From Rikenellaceae bacterium (GTDB lineage: Bacteria > Bacteroidota > Bacteroidia > Bacteroidales > Rikenellaceae): a DNA stretch of 64,000 nucleotides. Location of the stretch: positions 1 to 64,000 of the forward strand of contig SUZE01000011.1 of the NCBI GenBank assembly GCA_015060075.1, given 5' to 3'. The position numbers and the translations under genes are program-made. Shown piece after piece: positions 22,024-32,937 of the stretch (position 1 is the first letter of the stretch; each line of letters begins with the position of its first letter). A model generated the notes under the pieces. The model worked only from the letters and a program-made list of their open reading frames with translations, searched no databases and was not told the DNA's origin.

Positions 22024-24078
22024 ATGGTTTCGGAAAAGGTAATACATATTGCCATTGTCGGCAACCCGAATAGCGGAAAGACTTCGCTATACAACCATAT
22101 TACGGGTAAGCACGAACATACGGGCAACTATGGCGGTACTACCGTGGAGGCTCAAACTTCGACTTGCCACTACAAGGGCTATGAGCTCCACATTACAGAC
22201 CTTCCGGGCGCAAATGCCCTTTCGGGGGCTACACGGGAGGAGCTATATGTTCGCCGTTACCTCGCCAAGCAGACACCCGACATCGTCCTGAATGTGGTCT
22301 GCGCATCGAATCTCGAACACAATCTCTACATTACTACCGAACTTATCGACATAGGCTATCGAATGGTCGTTGCGCTGAACATGTACGATGAATTACAACA
22401 CAACGGCTCAACCCTTGACCACGATATGTTAGGTAAGATGATGGGAGTGCCGATGTTCCCCGTTGTAGGAAGCAGCGGAAAGGGGATTGAGGTACTACTC
22501 GACACAATTATTGCCGTACACGAGAAGCGAGATGAGCGAGTGCGACACATACACATCTATCAAGGTATTGTCGAGGAGAGTGTTATGGCTCTAAACCGCC
22601 AGATGAAGAAGCATCGTGAGGAGTTGCCAAAGTGCTTTTCGCCTCGTTATTTGGCGATGAAGATGCTCGAAGGCGATGAGGATATTATCGCCATGCTTGC
22701 CGACTGCCCGCACTTTACGGAGTGGCAACGTACCTGCGAGAAGGAGCGCGCACACATGCAATCCGACCTCGGTGCCGATGAGGATATCAAGACCGCAATG
22801 GCAAATCAGAAACGAGGTTTTATTGCAGGCGCATTACTCGAAACGTTCACCCCTGGACAGCCTCGCATTGAGAATATGTCAAACGCCATTGACGCTATTG
22901 TAACTCACCGCATCTTTGGCTATATCGTCTTCATATTTGTTATGTGGCTGATGTTCTATTGCACCTTTAACCTCGGAGCCTATCCGCAGGAGTGGTTTGA
23001 GCAGGGAATAGCCCTACTTGGCAATAAGTTCGAACAGTGGCTGCCTGACGGAATTTTCAAAGACTTGATTTGTGACGGTATCATTGGTGGCGTAGGCAGT
23101 GTAATAGTCTTTCTGCCTAACATTATGATTCTCTACCTCTTTATCTCATTTATGGAGGATTCGGGATATTTGGCTCGTGCAACATTTGTTATGGATAAGT
23201 TGATGCACAAGATAGGGCTGCATGGTAAGTCGTTTATACCGCTTGTAATGGGTTTTGGCTGCAATGTTCCTGCGGTGATGTCCACACGAATCATCGAGAG
23301 TCGCAGTAGCCGACTTATCACAACCTTCATCATTCCGTTTATGTCGTGTAGTGCGCGTCTACCTGTATATATCGTGCTTATCGGAACATTCTTTGCCGAC
23401 TACTCCTCACTCGTAATGCTCGGTTTGTATCTGCTCGGCATTCTTGTAGCGATGCTTACGGCGGTATTGATGCGCAAATTCATGTTCAAGAGAGACGAGA
23501 CTCCGTTTGTAATGGAGTTACCACCGTACCGCATACCTACTTTGAAGGCAACGCTATCGCACATGTGGGCTCGAAGCGCACAATATCTACGCAACATCGC
23601 ACTTGTGGTCTTCTTTGCGTCTATTGTGGTATGGACACTCAGTTACTTCCCTCGACAGCAGGAGAGCGAGAGCGCTGCACAACAATACGAGCAATCATAT
23701 ATCGGTCGCATCGGACACCTCTGCGAACCTGTATTTGAGCCTCTCGGACTCAATTGGAAAGCGAGCGTATCCCTCATATCGGGCACAGCAGCAAAAGAGT
23801 TAATGGTAAGTACTCTCGGAGTTATTTACAGCAACAATTCCGACAACAACAGTCCTGCACAACTGAAAGAGAATATGGCAAAGAGTGGCGATTTTACCAC
23901 TCCGTCAGCATTGGCATTGCTGGTATTCACACTACTCTACTTCCCTTGCGTGGGTACAATAGCCGCCATCGGCTCGGAGAGTGGTTGGAAATGGGCTGTT
24001 GGCTCTGCCTTATACAATACATTGGTGGCGTGGGTAGTGGCTTTTGTAGTCTATAATATTACACAACTATTTATGTAA
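22024..24078 (+). CDS. feoB: ferrous iron transport protein B
   Basis: G1 motif [12 protein letters not shown]; Nucleoside-recognition/Gate regions; ATG at 22024 preferred over in-frame TTG at 22018. Confidence 0.95.
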   Translation: MVSEKVIHIAIVGNPNSGKTSLYNHITGKHEHTGNYGGTTVEAQTSTCHYKGYELHITDLPGANALSGATREELYVRRYLAKQTPDIVLNVVCASNLEHNLYITTELIDIGYRMVVALNMYDELQHNGSTLDHDMLGKMMGVPMFPVVGSSGKGIEVLLDTIIAVHEKRDERVRHIHIYQGIVEESVMALNRQMKKHREELPKCFSPRYLAMKMLEGDEDIIAMLADCPHFTEWQRTCEKERAHMQSDLGADEDIKTAMANQKRGFIAGALLETFTPGQPRIENMSNAIDAIVTHRIFGYIVFIFVMWLMFYCTFNLGAYPQEWFEQGIALLGNKFEQWLPDGIFKDLICDGIIGGVGSVIVFLPNIMILYLFISFMEDSGYLARATFVMDKLMHKIGLHGKSFIPLVMGFGCNVPAVMSTRIIESRSSRLITTFIIPFMSCSARLPVYIVLIGTFFADYSSLVMLGLYLLGILVAMLTAVLMRKFMFKRDETPFVMELPPYRIPTLKATLSHMWARSAQYLRNIALVVFFASIVVWTLSYFPRQQESESAAQQYEQSYIGRIGHLCEPVFEPLGLNWKASVSLISGTAAKELMVSTLGVIYSNNSDNNSPAQLKENMAKSGDFTTPSALALLVFTLLYFPCVGTIAAIGSESGWKWAVGSALYNTLVAWVVAFVVYNITQLFM

Positions 24079-24085
24079 CAAGACT

Positions 24086-24235
24086 ATGGAGTGGCACGAA
24101 GTTGTAGCGTGGGTAATTATAGCAGCGGCATTTATCGTGGCTGTCGTTTGGTGCATAAAGCGTATTATATGCCCCACCTCTCGGTGCGAACACTGCGATA
24201 AAAAGTGCGCTTTCAAACGAAAATCCGATATTTAA
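24086..24235 (+). CDS. FeoB-associated Cys-rich single-pass membrane protein (49 aa)
   Basis: Not in the ORF track. MEWHEVVAWVIIAAAFIVAVVWCIKRIICPTSRCEHCDKKCAFKRKSDI; one TM helix then Cys-rich tail, directly after feoB. Confidence 0.8.
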   Translation: MEWHEVVAWVIIAAAFIVAVVWCIKRIICPTSRCEHCDKKCAFKRKSDI

Positions 24236-24259
24236 TACTAATTAAAATAACAACAAACC

Positions 24260-25576
24260 ATGAAGAGATTTTTACTAATTTTATCAGCATTGTGCATCGC
24301 AACCTTCGCATTTGCACAGACATCGCGTGAGGAGATTGACACCCACCCTCATTTAGCAATTTCAACCCATTCGACATACGCCGGCTCCTACTATTTTGAG
24401 CCGATTGCCGAAGCACCAAAGGGTTACGAGCCATTCTACATTTCACACTATGGTCGTCACGGCTCACGCTATGAAGCTAATGGCAGATACTCTGCCGAAT
24501 TGGTAGAGGCGTTCGACTTTGCAGAGAAAAATGGTCTTTTGACTGCCAAAGGTAAAGAGGTCAAGGCTGTTGTGAATAATATTCACGCCGTACAAGATGG
24601 ACATTTCGGAGAACTCACTCTTGTTGGTGCTGAGCAGCACAAAGCCATTGCTCGCCGTATGTATAGCCGTTTCAAGCCGGTATTCAAGCGTGGTTCAATC
24701 ATCAACTCTCGCTCATCAACCTACACTCGTTGTATCCTCAGTATGGCTGCATTCAACGAGTCGCTAAAAGAGTGTAAACCTCTTATCGAAACACACCTTT
24801 TTGCATCGGAGAGCGACCAAAAGATGATTCGTCCTCTTGGACCCCTTGCAAATGAGTATAACCACAATGCTCGCCGTGAACTCGTGCACGATTGGAACGC
24901 TATTTTGGATAGTTGGGTTGCTAAACAAGACCTTTCGCATGCCACAAACTCATTATTCACCAATGTTGAACCAATATGTGCACATATTGGCAAGAGCAAA
25001 ATAGAGTTTATCTCCTCTATTTACAAGCGATTGGCATTTATGCAGAATCTCGGCTGGCACGACCGTTCGTTAATCGACACAATCTTTACCCCGGCAGAGC
25101 GTCATGCGATGTATAAGTATGAGAACTATCGTCTATTCTGTATCTATGGAGGAACGTCATTAAAAGATTCAAACCGCTATTTTGCCACCATGGATTTGCT
25201 TGTTGATGATATTATCAAGTATGCAGACCTTGCCATAGAGGGCAAAAACAATGCATCGGCAGACCTTCGTTTCGGACACGACTTCTACTTACTCGGTCTG
25301 CTTGCCACAACCAACTTCAACGAGATACGCATGGACTGCGACTACTCCGATGTCGATAAATTAGCAGAGATTTGGCGTAGCCATCAATTTATCACTATGG
25401 CATCTAACATGCAATTCGTTTTCTACCACAGTAAGAAGAGTCCGGGTATTTTGGTGCGCATACTCCACAACGAAAACGATATGACTCTCCCTATCGAGAG
25501 CGCAACTGCCCCATTCTACAAGTGGGAAGATGTAAAGAAGTATCTCAACAATCGCATAGCATCGTTCCGCAAATAG
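24260..25576 (+). CDS. histidine-type phosphatase (histidine acid phosphatase / MINPP-like)
   Basis: Signal peptide; ISHYGRHGSRYEAN catalytic motif; C-terminal HNENDM region. Confidence 0.85.
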   Translation: MKRFLLILSALCIATFAFAQTSREEIDTHPHLAISTHSTYAGSYYFEPIAEAPKGYEPFYISHYGRHGSRYEANGRYSAELVEAFDFAEKNGLLTAKGKEVKAVVNNIHAVQDGHFGELTLVGAEQHKAIARRMYSRFKPVFKRGSIINSRSSTYTRCILSMAAFNESLKECKPLIETHLFASESDQKMIRPLGPLANEYNHNARRELVHDWNAILDSWVAKQDLSHATNSLFTNVEPICAHIGKSKIEFISSIYKRLAFMQNLGWHDRSLIDTIFTPAERHAMYKYENYRLFCIYGGTSLKDSNRYFATMDLLVDDIIKYADLAIEGKNNASADLRFGHDFYLLGLLATTNFNEIRMDCDYSDVDKLAEIWRSHQFITMASNMQFVFYHSKKSPGILVRILHNENDMTLPIESATAPFYKWEDVKKYLNNRIASFRK

Positions 25577-25592
25577 GCGCTTGACACACTAT

Positions 25593-25631
25593 AAAGATGG
25601 CAGTGAGTTCGAATTTCTCACTGCCATCTTT
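25593..25631 (+). terminator. bidirectional terminator between convergent genes
   Basis: Perfect 15-bp stem AAAGATGGCAGTGAG/CTCACTGCCATCTTT, 9-nt loop. Confidence 0.92.
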
Positions 25632-27749
25632 TTACAAATTTTCAAGCGTATAGTCAATCATCTTCTGTCGCACAAGAGTCGTTGCCGAAGGGCGCATCGA
25701 GTGATTTTGGTCGGGATAGACCATCATATCGTACTGCTTGCCCGCATCGTTCAGTCGGCGGCACATCTCCATTGAGTTTTGGAAGTGAACATTATCATCT
25801 GCCGTGCCGTGAATAATCAGCAACTTGGTACGCTCTGCCAACTTCTCGGCGTACGAGAGTGGCGAATTATCATCATAGCCCTTTGGATTATCTTGTGGCA
25901 AACCGTTGTAAATCTCTGTGTAGATAGTGTCGTAATATCGCCACGATGTTACAGGAGCAACCGCAATAGCCATACGAAACAATCCTTCTCCGTGCAGAGC
26001 GCAGTTGAGAGCCATAAAGCCACCATACGACCAGCCATAGATACCTATTCGCTCGGCATCGACAAACTCCTGCTTGGCAAGGAAGCGAGCAAATGAGATT
26101 TGGTCCTCCACCTCTTTGCGACCAAGGTCGGCGTAGGTGCATTTCTTGAACTTTTCGCCCCTGAAACCCGTACCACGACCATCGCAACAAGCCACAATAT
26201 AACCATCGTGCGATAAAGCATCTTCCCAATCGAGCGACCAGCGGTTACGCACCGACTGCGAACCTGGGCCCGAATACTGCGTCAGCAATACGGGATACTT
26301 TTTCGATTTGTCGAAGCCAAACGGCAACTGAATATAGTAGTTGAGCGTATCGCCTCGCTCGGTGACAAACTGCTTAAACTCTCGTTTTGCCCACCTGCCA
26401 CGCTCGGCAACCTTTGCTCGGCTATCCACAAGGGTATCAATCACTTCGCCCGAAGCACGATGCACCGTAACAACATTCGGCATATCGGTAGTTGTGGCGG
26501 TGCGGATATAGTAGCGCATACCCTGCGAAGGTTGCACCGAGTAGAAAGCTGCCTCCGCAGTATGCAACTTTTTACCCCTACCATTTAGCCCTACCGAGTA
26601 CAAATCACGACACAACAGAGAACGCTCGGTCGAGAGATAGTATATTCTATTTTTCGCCACTCCGACCACAGAAGTAACCTCCCATTTACCCGAAGTTATA
26701 GCGTTCAGGCGACCTTTTTTGATACTATGCAGGTAGAGATGATTATACCCTGCTGTGGTTTCTTCGCTCACGATAAATCTATCGCTATCAATAAACTGTA
26801 TTGTTGCAGCCGAAGGTCTTTCGACATAGGTTGCGCTCCTCTCCTCGTAGATTGGTCGCACCACTCCACTCTCCTCACACAGCAACACCTCGAAGTGATT
26901 TTGCAGGCGATTAACGCGATAGAACGACAGTTCGCCCGCAGGAGTCCACTGCAAGTTGAAGATATATTGGTCGGTCTGCTCGCCCGTAGGTATCTGCTCC
27001 GTTTTGCCCGTTGCAACATCGTAGAGGTGGAGCGTCACAACAGAGTTTTTATCGCCCGCTTTTGGGTATTTGAACGAGTACGCCCGGTTGTATAACTTAT
27101 CGTCATAGCGCATCATCTCAAACATCGGCACCTCGCTCTCATCGAAGCGCAAGTAGGCAATCTTTGCCCCATCGGGCGATACGGCATACCCCTTCGTGAA
27201 GCCATACTCCTCCTCGTAAACCCAATCGCTTGTGCCGTTGATGATTTTGTTCCACTCGCCATCGGTAGTTACTGCCTTTGAGGTGGAGGTTGCAATATCA
27301 TATAGATAGAGATTATTCTCTTTGGAATAGACGAGGCTCTTGTTATCGGGAGAAAATGCCACATCACGCACCTGCTCCAAGACCTTTTGAGCCTTATCGC
27401 CCACCCTCGCAAGGTAGTAGTCGGCAGTAAACGAACGGCGATAGATAGGCTTTACACTCTTGGCATCGGAGAGCAAAATCTGTTTTTCATCAGCCGAAAA
27501 AGTGTACAAGCCGATACGGAAATTGCCCTCGAATACAATAAGGCTATCTGCACGGTCGGCATAGGAGCAACGCACAATCTTCTTGCCCTTAATAATGGTA
27601 AAATGCTCACCGTCAGCCATTGAGCGTACGCCATATATCGCACCATTTGCGGCACGACACTTGGCGATATCCTCATATTTCACGGTCGAGCCGTATGCAA
27701 TGACAGTGGCGCACAGAATCGCCACTGCCAAGAGAGTTGTTTTTTTCAT
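25632..27749 (-). CDS. S9 family peptidase (dipeptidyl peptidase IV-like)
   Basis: DPPIV N-domain; GWSYGGFMAL nucleophile motif; HGTADDNVHFQNS catalytic His. Confidence 0.94.
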   Translation of the reverse strand: MKKTTLLAVAILCATVIAYGSTVKYEDIAKCRAANGAIYGVRSMADGEHFTIIKGKKIVRCSYADRADSLIVFEGNFRIGLYTFSADEKQILLSDAKSVKPIYRRSFTADYYLARVGDKAQKVLEQVRDVAFSPDNKSLVYSKENNLYLYDIATSTSKAVTTDGEWNKIINGTSDWVYEEEYGFTKGYAVSPDGAKIAYLRFDESEVPMFEMMRYDDKLYNRAYSFKYPKAGDKNSVVTLHLYDVATGKTEQIPTGEQTDQYIFNLQWTPAGELSFYRVNRLQNHFEVLLCEESGVVRPIYEERSATYVERPSAATIQFIDSDRFIVSEETTAGYNHLYLHSIKKGRLNAITSGKWEVTSVVGVAKNRIYYLSTERSLLCRDLYSVGLNGRGKKLHTAEAAFYSVQPSQGMRYYIRTATTTDMPNVVTVHRASGEVIDTLVDSRAKVAERGRWAKREFKQFVTERGDTLNYYIQLPFGFDKSKKYPVLLTQYSGPGSQSVRNRWSLDWEDALSHDGYIVACCDGRGTGFRGEKFKKCTYADLGRKEVEDQISFARFLAKQEFVDAERIGIYGWSYGGFMALNCALHGEGLFRMAIAVAPVTSWRYYDTIYTEIYNGLPQDNPKGYDDNSPLSYAEKLAERTKLLIIHGTADDNVHFQNSMEMCRRLNDAGKQYDMMVYPDQNHSMRPSATTLVRQKMIDYTLENL

Positions 27750-27786
27750 AGAGATATTCATTCTTTATATCTACTACCGTAGGTTG

Positions 27787-27900
27787 ACTAAAAAGTAGGG
27801 ATTTTTAGGCTTGCGCACTCCGAGAAACCGCAGTTTACTTAGCGTAAATGAGGATTTCGAGGAGAAGCGTAACGACAAAATCACACTTTTTTGTCGACCT
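27787..27900. repeat. structured intergenic repeat, copy 1 (core GCAGTTTACTTAGCGTAAATGAG at 27830..27852)
   Basis: Core shared (22/23 nt) with 37786..37808; flanking 12-position imperfect stem (27818..27829 / 27853..27864). Confidence 0.75.
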
Positions 27901-27901
27901 G

Positions 27902-28582
27902 CTAAATGTCATCGACATTAAAGTCGTAATCGAGGCGTTTACCCGTTATGAACTTCGAGTTATCCATCTTGGTATTGAACTGCTCGACAGTTACTCGCTT
28001 ATTCTGCTCGTATGGCGGAGTAAGCAGGTCGAAGTTCAAGGCGTAGTGGATAGCCGTTTCGAGTATCGAAATCAAATTCTCGCGAGAGATAGGCTCCTTG
28101 CCGAAACTCATTGCACGAACAAGATTTTGACGCTTTCCCTCAACGAAGAACATCTTCTCACGATTGATAAAGATGCGACCAATCAGATAACCCTCGTCTG
28201 CCGAACGGTTAAACTTGAACGAATCGGATAGGAAGTCATAGATATCAATAATGCCACAGTAGGAGTTCGCCTTATCGCTCTGCACATACTCATTTTGCCA
28301 GATTATATGGTTTGAATCGAACTCGAATACATCGGTATGCATACGCACGATAAGGAGGTCGGAAGCGATTTGGAGTTGTGCCTCAAACTTGCCTCTATCA
28401 CGGTACTCGATACGCACACGGCGGTCGAGTTTTCCGTCAAGAGCATCGTCAATCTCCGATGCCATCTCCAAAAGAGCATCTTTCAACTCGCCAAATACCG
28501 AGAAGGTATTGTCGAACACGCGCTGTTTAAGCGATGATTTGTCGATAATTGCCGACAAGATTTTTTCACGAAGCTGAGCCAT
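27902..28582 (-). CDS. conserved hypothetical protein (226 aa)
   Basis: Intact ORF with normal GC; no family recognised. Confidence 0.7.
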   Translation of the reverse strand: MAQLREKILSAIIDKSSLKQRVFDNTFSVFGELKDALLEMASEIDDALDGKLDRRVRIEYRDRGKFEAQLQIASDLLIVRMHTDVFEFDSNHIIWQNEYVQSDKANSYCGIIDIYDFLSDSFKFNRSADEGYLIGRIFINREKMFFVEGKRQNLVRAMSFGKEPISRENLISILETAIHYALNFDLLTPPYEQNKRVTVEQFNTKMDNSKFITGKRLDYDFNVDDI

Positions 28583-28596
28583 AGTATTTATGTTTA

Positions 28597-29127
28597 TTAC
28601 AACTTATCTTTTAACTCTTTAAGCGATTCCCAAGACATATTGCGACCCTCTCCTGATGGATAATTAACATCTTCCTGTCCCCAAATCCACTTATACACCT
28701 TTATCAAAACCTCAGGAGACTCCCCTTGCTTGAAATCAAGAGCCGTTATCTCATTTATCATATCATCGGGTTCTTCCCCATTGAAAGTTCGTTCAAACAA
28801 TGACAACAAAATCTTGGTTTGAGCTGCATCTTCTTTTGATTTGCATGTAACATCCTCCAATATTTGCTTATGCGTTATTTGCCACAAAGATTGGTTTTCT
28901 GGATTATAAATATACACTAAAAAATCCTCTTTTTTTAGCTGTCCATAAACCGATTTACCACCCGGCTTTGTTATTACTATTTTTCTACCATCAGAGATAT
29001 TTTCGACTTCGTAGCCTCTATAAGGTATAGCTATTAGCCGTTTTGCAAATTCTTCTCTTTGCGTGTTTTTTATATTGATTTTCTCTAAATCAATAGCATG
29101 TACATATATATTTCTATTCTTAGCCAT
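28597..29127 (-). CDS. hypothetical protein (176 aa), candidate partner of the Dam-family methylase
   Basis: Intact ORF, AT-rich, starts 7 nt after the methylase stop on the same strand. Confidence 0.65.
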   Translation of the reverse strand: MAKNRNIYVHAIDLEKINIKNTQREEFAKRLIAIPYRGYEVENISDGRKIVITKPGGKSVYGQLKKEDFLVYIYNPENQSLWQITHKQILEDVTCKSKEDAAQTKILLSLFERTFNGEEPDDMINEITALDFKQGESPEVLIKVYKWIWGQEDVNYPSGEGRNMSWESLKELKDKL

Positions 29128-29133
29128 AAGATA

Positions 29134-30036
29134 CTATATTAATGTGTTTGCAATATTTGAAATCATTATCTCGGATACAAGTCCTCTATTGTTAGGGTTT
29201 GCATTTATTAGTCTTGTCGCAGACACCCTTTTAATTTTGAATTGGCAATATATCTGTTCAAAAAAGGATTCTCCTGTTTCTTCCTTCGGATCTGAATTGC
29301 TTGCAACAAAAATTGCTTTTTTCTCCGCAATACGAGCGCAAAAATCTCTCAATCTAATCTGCTCCGCATCACCAAAGCCATCTTTGGCGTATGATGTAAA
29401 AGAAGATGTTTCAGACAATGGCTTATACGGAGGATCCAAATAATATATAGTATTTTCGCCTGCAAACTTCTCCGTTTCTGCAAAATCACCACACAAAATC
29501 TCTACTCGTTGCAAGAGTTTTGAAACAGCAAGCAGATTATCTGCATCACATATTTTAGGGTTGGCATATCTTCCATGAGGAACATTAAATTCTCCCTTGG
29601 AATTAACTCTATACAAACCATTAAAACATGTTCTATTCAAAAAAATGAATAGTGAGGCAACCTCAACCGAAGAGCATTTTTTAGAGTTGTACAACTTGCG
29701 TTTCTCCAAAAAATACCTCTTTCTACCTTCGGCATCTAATGATATATATTGAGATTGTATTATCCCTAATTGAGTTATTAACTCATAAACATTATCTTGT
29801 ATTACTTTGTAAGTGCAAATAAGTTCTGGGTTTATATCATTTATAATAGCCCTAGTGATATTAGGATACGCTTGTAAAATCCAAAACAAGACAGCACCGC
29901 CACCAACAAATGGCTCTACATAAGTCACATTCTCTCGTAGATATAGATCCACCGGAAGAGATTTTCTAACCTCCTCCAATAGTTGTGTTTTACCTCCAAC
30001 CCACTTAACGAATGGCTTTGCAATGCTCATCTCCAT
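29134..30036 (-). CDS. Dam/DpnIIA-family (D12 class) DNA adenine-N6 methyltransferase
   Basis: FVKWVGGKTQLL, YVEPFVGGGAVLF, FLNRTCFNGLYRVNSKGEFNVPHGRY, YYLDPPYKPLSETSSFTSY; close to E. coli Dam motifs. Confidence 0.95.
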   Translation of the reverse strand: MEMSIAKPFVKWVGGKTQLLEEVRKSLPVDLYLRENVTYVEPFVGGGAVLFWILQAYPNITRAIINDINPELICTYKVIQDNVYELITQLGIIQSQYISLDAEGRKRYFLEKRKLYNSKKCSSVEVASLFIFLNRTCFNGLYRVNSKGEFNVPHGRYANPKICDADNLLAVSKLLQRVEILCGDFAETEKFAGENTIYYLDPPYKPLSETSSFTSYAKDGFGDAEQIRLRDFCARIAEKKAIFVASNSDPKEETGESFFEQIYCQFKIKRVSATRLINANPNNRGLVSEIMISNIANTLI

Positions 30037-30119
30037 ACCCTACTGAAAATTTTTGCGTATATACGCATTTTTCTGCATCAAATATAGTACATGTTATACT
30101 AATTCGCAAACTATATTTT

Positions 30120-31094
30120 CTACTTCAATCTTATTATCTCGCCCTTGCGGACATCTTCGTTAGGGCGCAGGCGGTTGAGTTTTGCAAGCGACTTTTGGCG
30201 TATGCCGTACGACTGCGACAGCGAGTAGAGATTTTCATCACGCACAACCTTGTGCTGCATCACATTACCAAGCCACTGTGTCTTTTTTCGCTCGATATAG
30301 ACGATATCCCCCTTAGCGAGTTTGGCATCTTTTGCCACATCGTTAAACTTGCGCAGCATCTTTGCCGAAATATCGAAAACCTCGCCCACCGACTCGAAGG
30401 TATCACCCTCCTTCGCCACAACATAGAAAGTGTGGTTGGTACGATAGACGCCATAGCCCTTGTGCGAATTGACCGTTACACGAAAAGCATTCGGATTTAT
30501 CTGCTCGTCCGAGGTTGCGATATTGCTCTCAAACCACGCTTCGGTATTTGCCGTAGCATTTTTGGCAGCAGAGTAGATTTTGTTGCCATTCTCCTTATCG
30601 AGCAGATACAACTTCATTGACTCGATAATCTTCACCAATCGCTCTGCATAGTCGGGTGCCGTAGCATATCCCGCAGCCTTCAAGCCTCGCGCCCAACTGC
30701 GGTAGTCGTCAGAAGGGTATGCAAACAGCGAATCGTAGCGTGGCGATTGGTCGAGAAAGTCGGCGTGGTCCTGATACGAAGCCTCCACCGAAGGGTAAGC
30801 ACGGAAGCACTCCCCCTTGGCATCGTCATCGTGATATACCCTATCGCCAGTCCAATGTTTCTTGCACTTTATGCCGAAGTGATTATTCGAGGAGGTCGAA
30901 AGACGACTATTTCCGCTATCCGACTCCAAGATACCCTGCGCCATCGTGATACTTGCAGGTATGCCGTAACGCTCCATGTGGGCAATTGCTATCGCCTTAT
31001 ATTTCTCCACATACTCCTCTCGTGTCTGACGCACGCCAGCAATTGCCGATACCGCAACAAACAACAGAGATAACAGAATTATACTTTTCTTCAT
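30120..31094 (-). CDS. glucosaminidase-domain protein with C-terminal LysM repeats
   Basis: ASITMAQGILESDSGNSRLSTSSNNHFGIKCKKHW; LysM-like VRDENLYSLSQSYGI; start at MKKSIILLSL. Confidence 0.9.
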   Translation of the reverse strand: MKKSIILLSLLFVAVSAIAGVRQTREEYVEKYKAIAIAHMERYGIPASITMAQGILESDSGNSRLSTSSNNHFGIKCKKHWTGDRVYHDDDAKGECFRAYPSVEASYQDHADFLDQSPRYDSLFAYPSDDYRSWARGLKAAGYATAPDYAERLVKIIESMKLYLLDKENGNKIYSAAKNATANTEAWFESNIATSDEQINPNAFRVTVNSHKGYGVYRTNHTFYVVAKEGDTFESVGEVFDISAKMLRKFNDVAKDAKLAKGDIVYIERKKTQWLGNVMQHKVVRDENLYSLSQSYGIRQKSLAKLNRLRPNEDVRKGEIIRLK

Positions 31095-31182
31095 TTTAAT
31101 ACTCTTTTTCCCCACAAATATAGTAAAAAACTATCGCCCCGACAAAAAAATCGGGGCGACATCTATACATTTTTATACTATT

Positions 31183-32937
31183 CTACTTTTCAGGCTCTAC
31201 CAATGCGAGGTACAACTCATCAAGCTGTGCCTGGTCAATTGGCGAAGGACCATCGAGCATAACATCGCGACCGGCATTGTTCTTCGGGAAGGCAATAAAA
31301 TCGCGAATCGAATCTACGCCACCAAACAACGAGCAAAGACGGTCAAAACCGAATGCCAAACCTCCATGTGGCGGTGCGCCATAGCGGAAAGCGTTGATGA
31401 GGAAGCCGAACTGCGCCTCTGCCTGCTCCGGTGTAAAGCCCAAGCACTTGAAGATAAGCGACTGCAACTTAGGGTCGTGGATACGAATCGAACCACCACC
31501 AATCTCTGTACCGTTGCAGACGAAGTCGTAAGCGTTAGCACGCACTGCACCCGGGTCGCTCTCCAACTTGTCGATATCCTCCGGTTTTGGCGAGGTGAAT
31601 GGGTGGTGCTTTGCATAAAAACGCTCGGTCTCCTCGTCCCACTCGAACATTGGGAAATCTACTACCCACAGCGGAGCAAACTTCTTCGGGTCGCGCAAGC
31701 CCAACTGCTCGGCAATCTCCAAACGAAGTGCGCACAACTGTGTCAAAGCCTTATACTTCTTACCGCACAAAATCAAGCACAAGTCGCCTGCCTTTGCACC
31801 CAAACGCTCAGCGATAGCCTGCAATTCGTCTGGCGAGAAGAACTTGTCAATCGAAGATTTGATACCGCCCTCCTCAACACGAATCCAAATCAAGCCCTTT
31901 GCACCAACCTGTGGACGCTTAACATAGTCTGTCAATGCGTCAATCTGCTTGCGGGTGTAGGAAGCACAACCTGTTGCAGCGAAACCTACAACATACTCTG
32001 CATCGTCAAACACCGAGAAGTTGTGGCCGTGCGCCAAGTCGGTAATATCCGAGAACTCCATTCCGAAACGCAAATCGGGTTTATCCGAGCCGTATTTCTC
32101 CATCGCCTCGCTCCAAGGCATACGGCGGAATGGCTCCGCAAAGTCGATATCCAAGACGCTCTTGAACATGTGTTTTGCCCAACGCTCGAAGATTTCGAGT
32201 ACATCCTCCTGCTCGATAAATGCCATCTCACAGTCAATCTGTGTAAATTCAGGCTGACGGTCGGCACGCAAGTCCTCATCGCGGAAGCAACGTACAATCT
32301 GGAAGTAGCGGTCGTAACCTGCAACCATCAACAACTGCTTCAAAGTCTGTGGCGACTGTGGCAATGCGTAGAACTCGTTAGGGTTCATACGCGAAGGCAC
32401 AACGAAGTCACGCGCTCCCTCCGGAGTAGATTTGATAAGGTAAGGAGTTTCAATCTCCAAGAATCCCTCCGAGTCGAGGAACTTTCGAATCTCCTGCGCC
32501 ATCTTGTGACGGAGAATCATATTACGCTGCAATGGTGGACGGCGAAGGTCGAGGTAGCGATACTTCATACGGAGGTCATCGCCACCGTCAGAGTTCTCCT
32601 CAATGGTAAACGGAGGCAGTGCCGCCTCGTTCAGGATATTGATATTCTCGGCTACAACCTCGATATCGCCCGTAGCCATCTTCGCATTCTTCGACTCACG
32701 CTCGATAACCTTACCCGTAACCTGAATAACAAATTCACGACCGAGTTTCGCCGCAGCAGCCTTTGTAGCCTCGTCAGAGTGCTCCTCTACAACAATCTGT
32801 GTGATACCATAACGGTCACGCAAGTCAATAAAGGTCATTGCACCAAGGTTACGCACCTTCTGCACCCAACCTGCCAATGTTACTGTCTGTCCGACATTTG
32901 TGGCACGCAATTCGCCACAAGTATTACTTCTGTACAT
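31183..32937 (-). CDS. aspS: aspartate--tRNA ligase
   Basis: [53 protein letters not shown]. Confidence 0.97.
   Translation of the reverse strand: MYRSNTCGELRATNVGQTVTLAGWVQKVRNLGAMTFIDLRDRYGITQIVVEEHSDEATKAAAAKLGREFVIQVTGKVIERESKNAKMATGDIEVVAENINILNEAALPPFTIEENSDGGDDLRMKYRYLDLRRPPLQRNMILRHKMAQEIRKFLDSEGFLEIETPYLIKSTPEGARDFVVPSRMNPNEFYALPQSPQTLKQLLMVAGYDRYFQIVRCFRDEDLRADRQPEFTQIDCEMAFIEQEDVLEIFERWAKHMFKSVLDIDFAEPFRRMPWSEAMEKYGSDKPDLRFGMEFSDITDLAHGHNFSVFDDAEYVVGFAATGCASYTRKQIDALTDYVKRPQVGAKGLIWIRVEEGGIKSSIDKFFSPDELQAIAERLGAKAGDLCLILCGKKYKALTQLCALRLEIAEQLGLRDPKKFAPLWVVDFPMFEWDEETERFYAKHHPFTSPKPEDIDKLESDPGAVRANAYDFVCNGTEIGGGSIRIHDPKLQSLIFKCLGFTPEQAEAQFGFLINAFRYGAPPHGGLAFGFDRLCSLFGGVDSIRDFIAFPKNNAGRDVMLDGPSPIDQAQLDELYLALVEPEK

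Noticed and set aside
21859-22047. 63-residue N-terminal extension of valS in the ORF track
   Set aside because: Canonical start MAIADKYLP at 21858; the extension overlaps the feoB promoter and is not ValRS-like.
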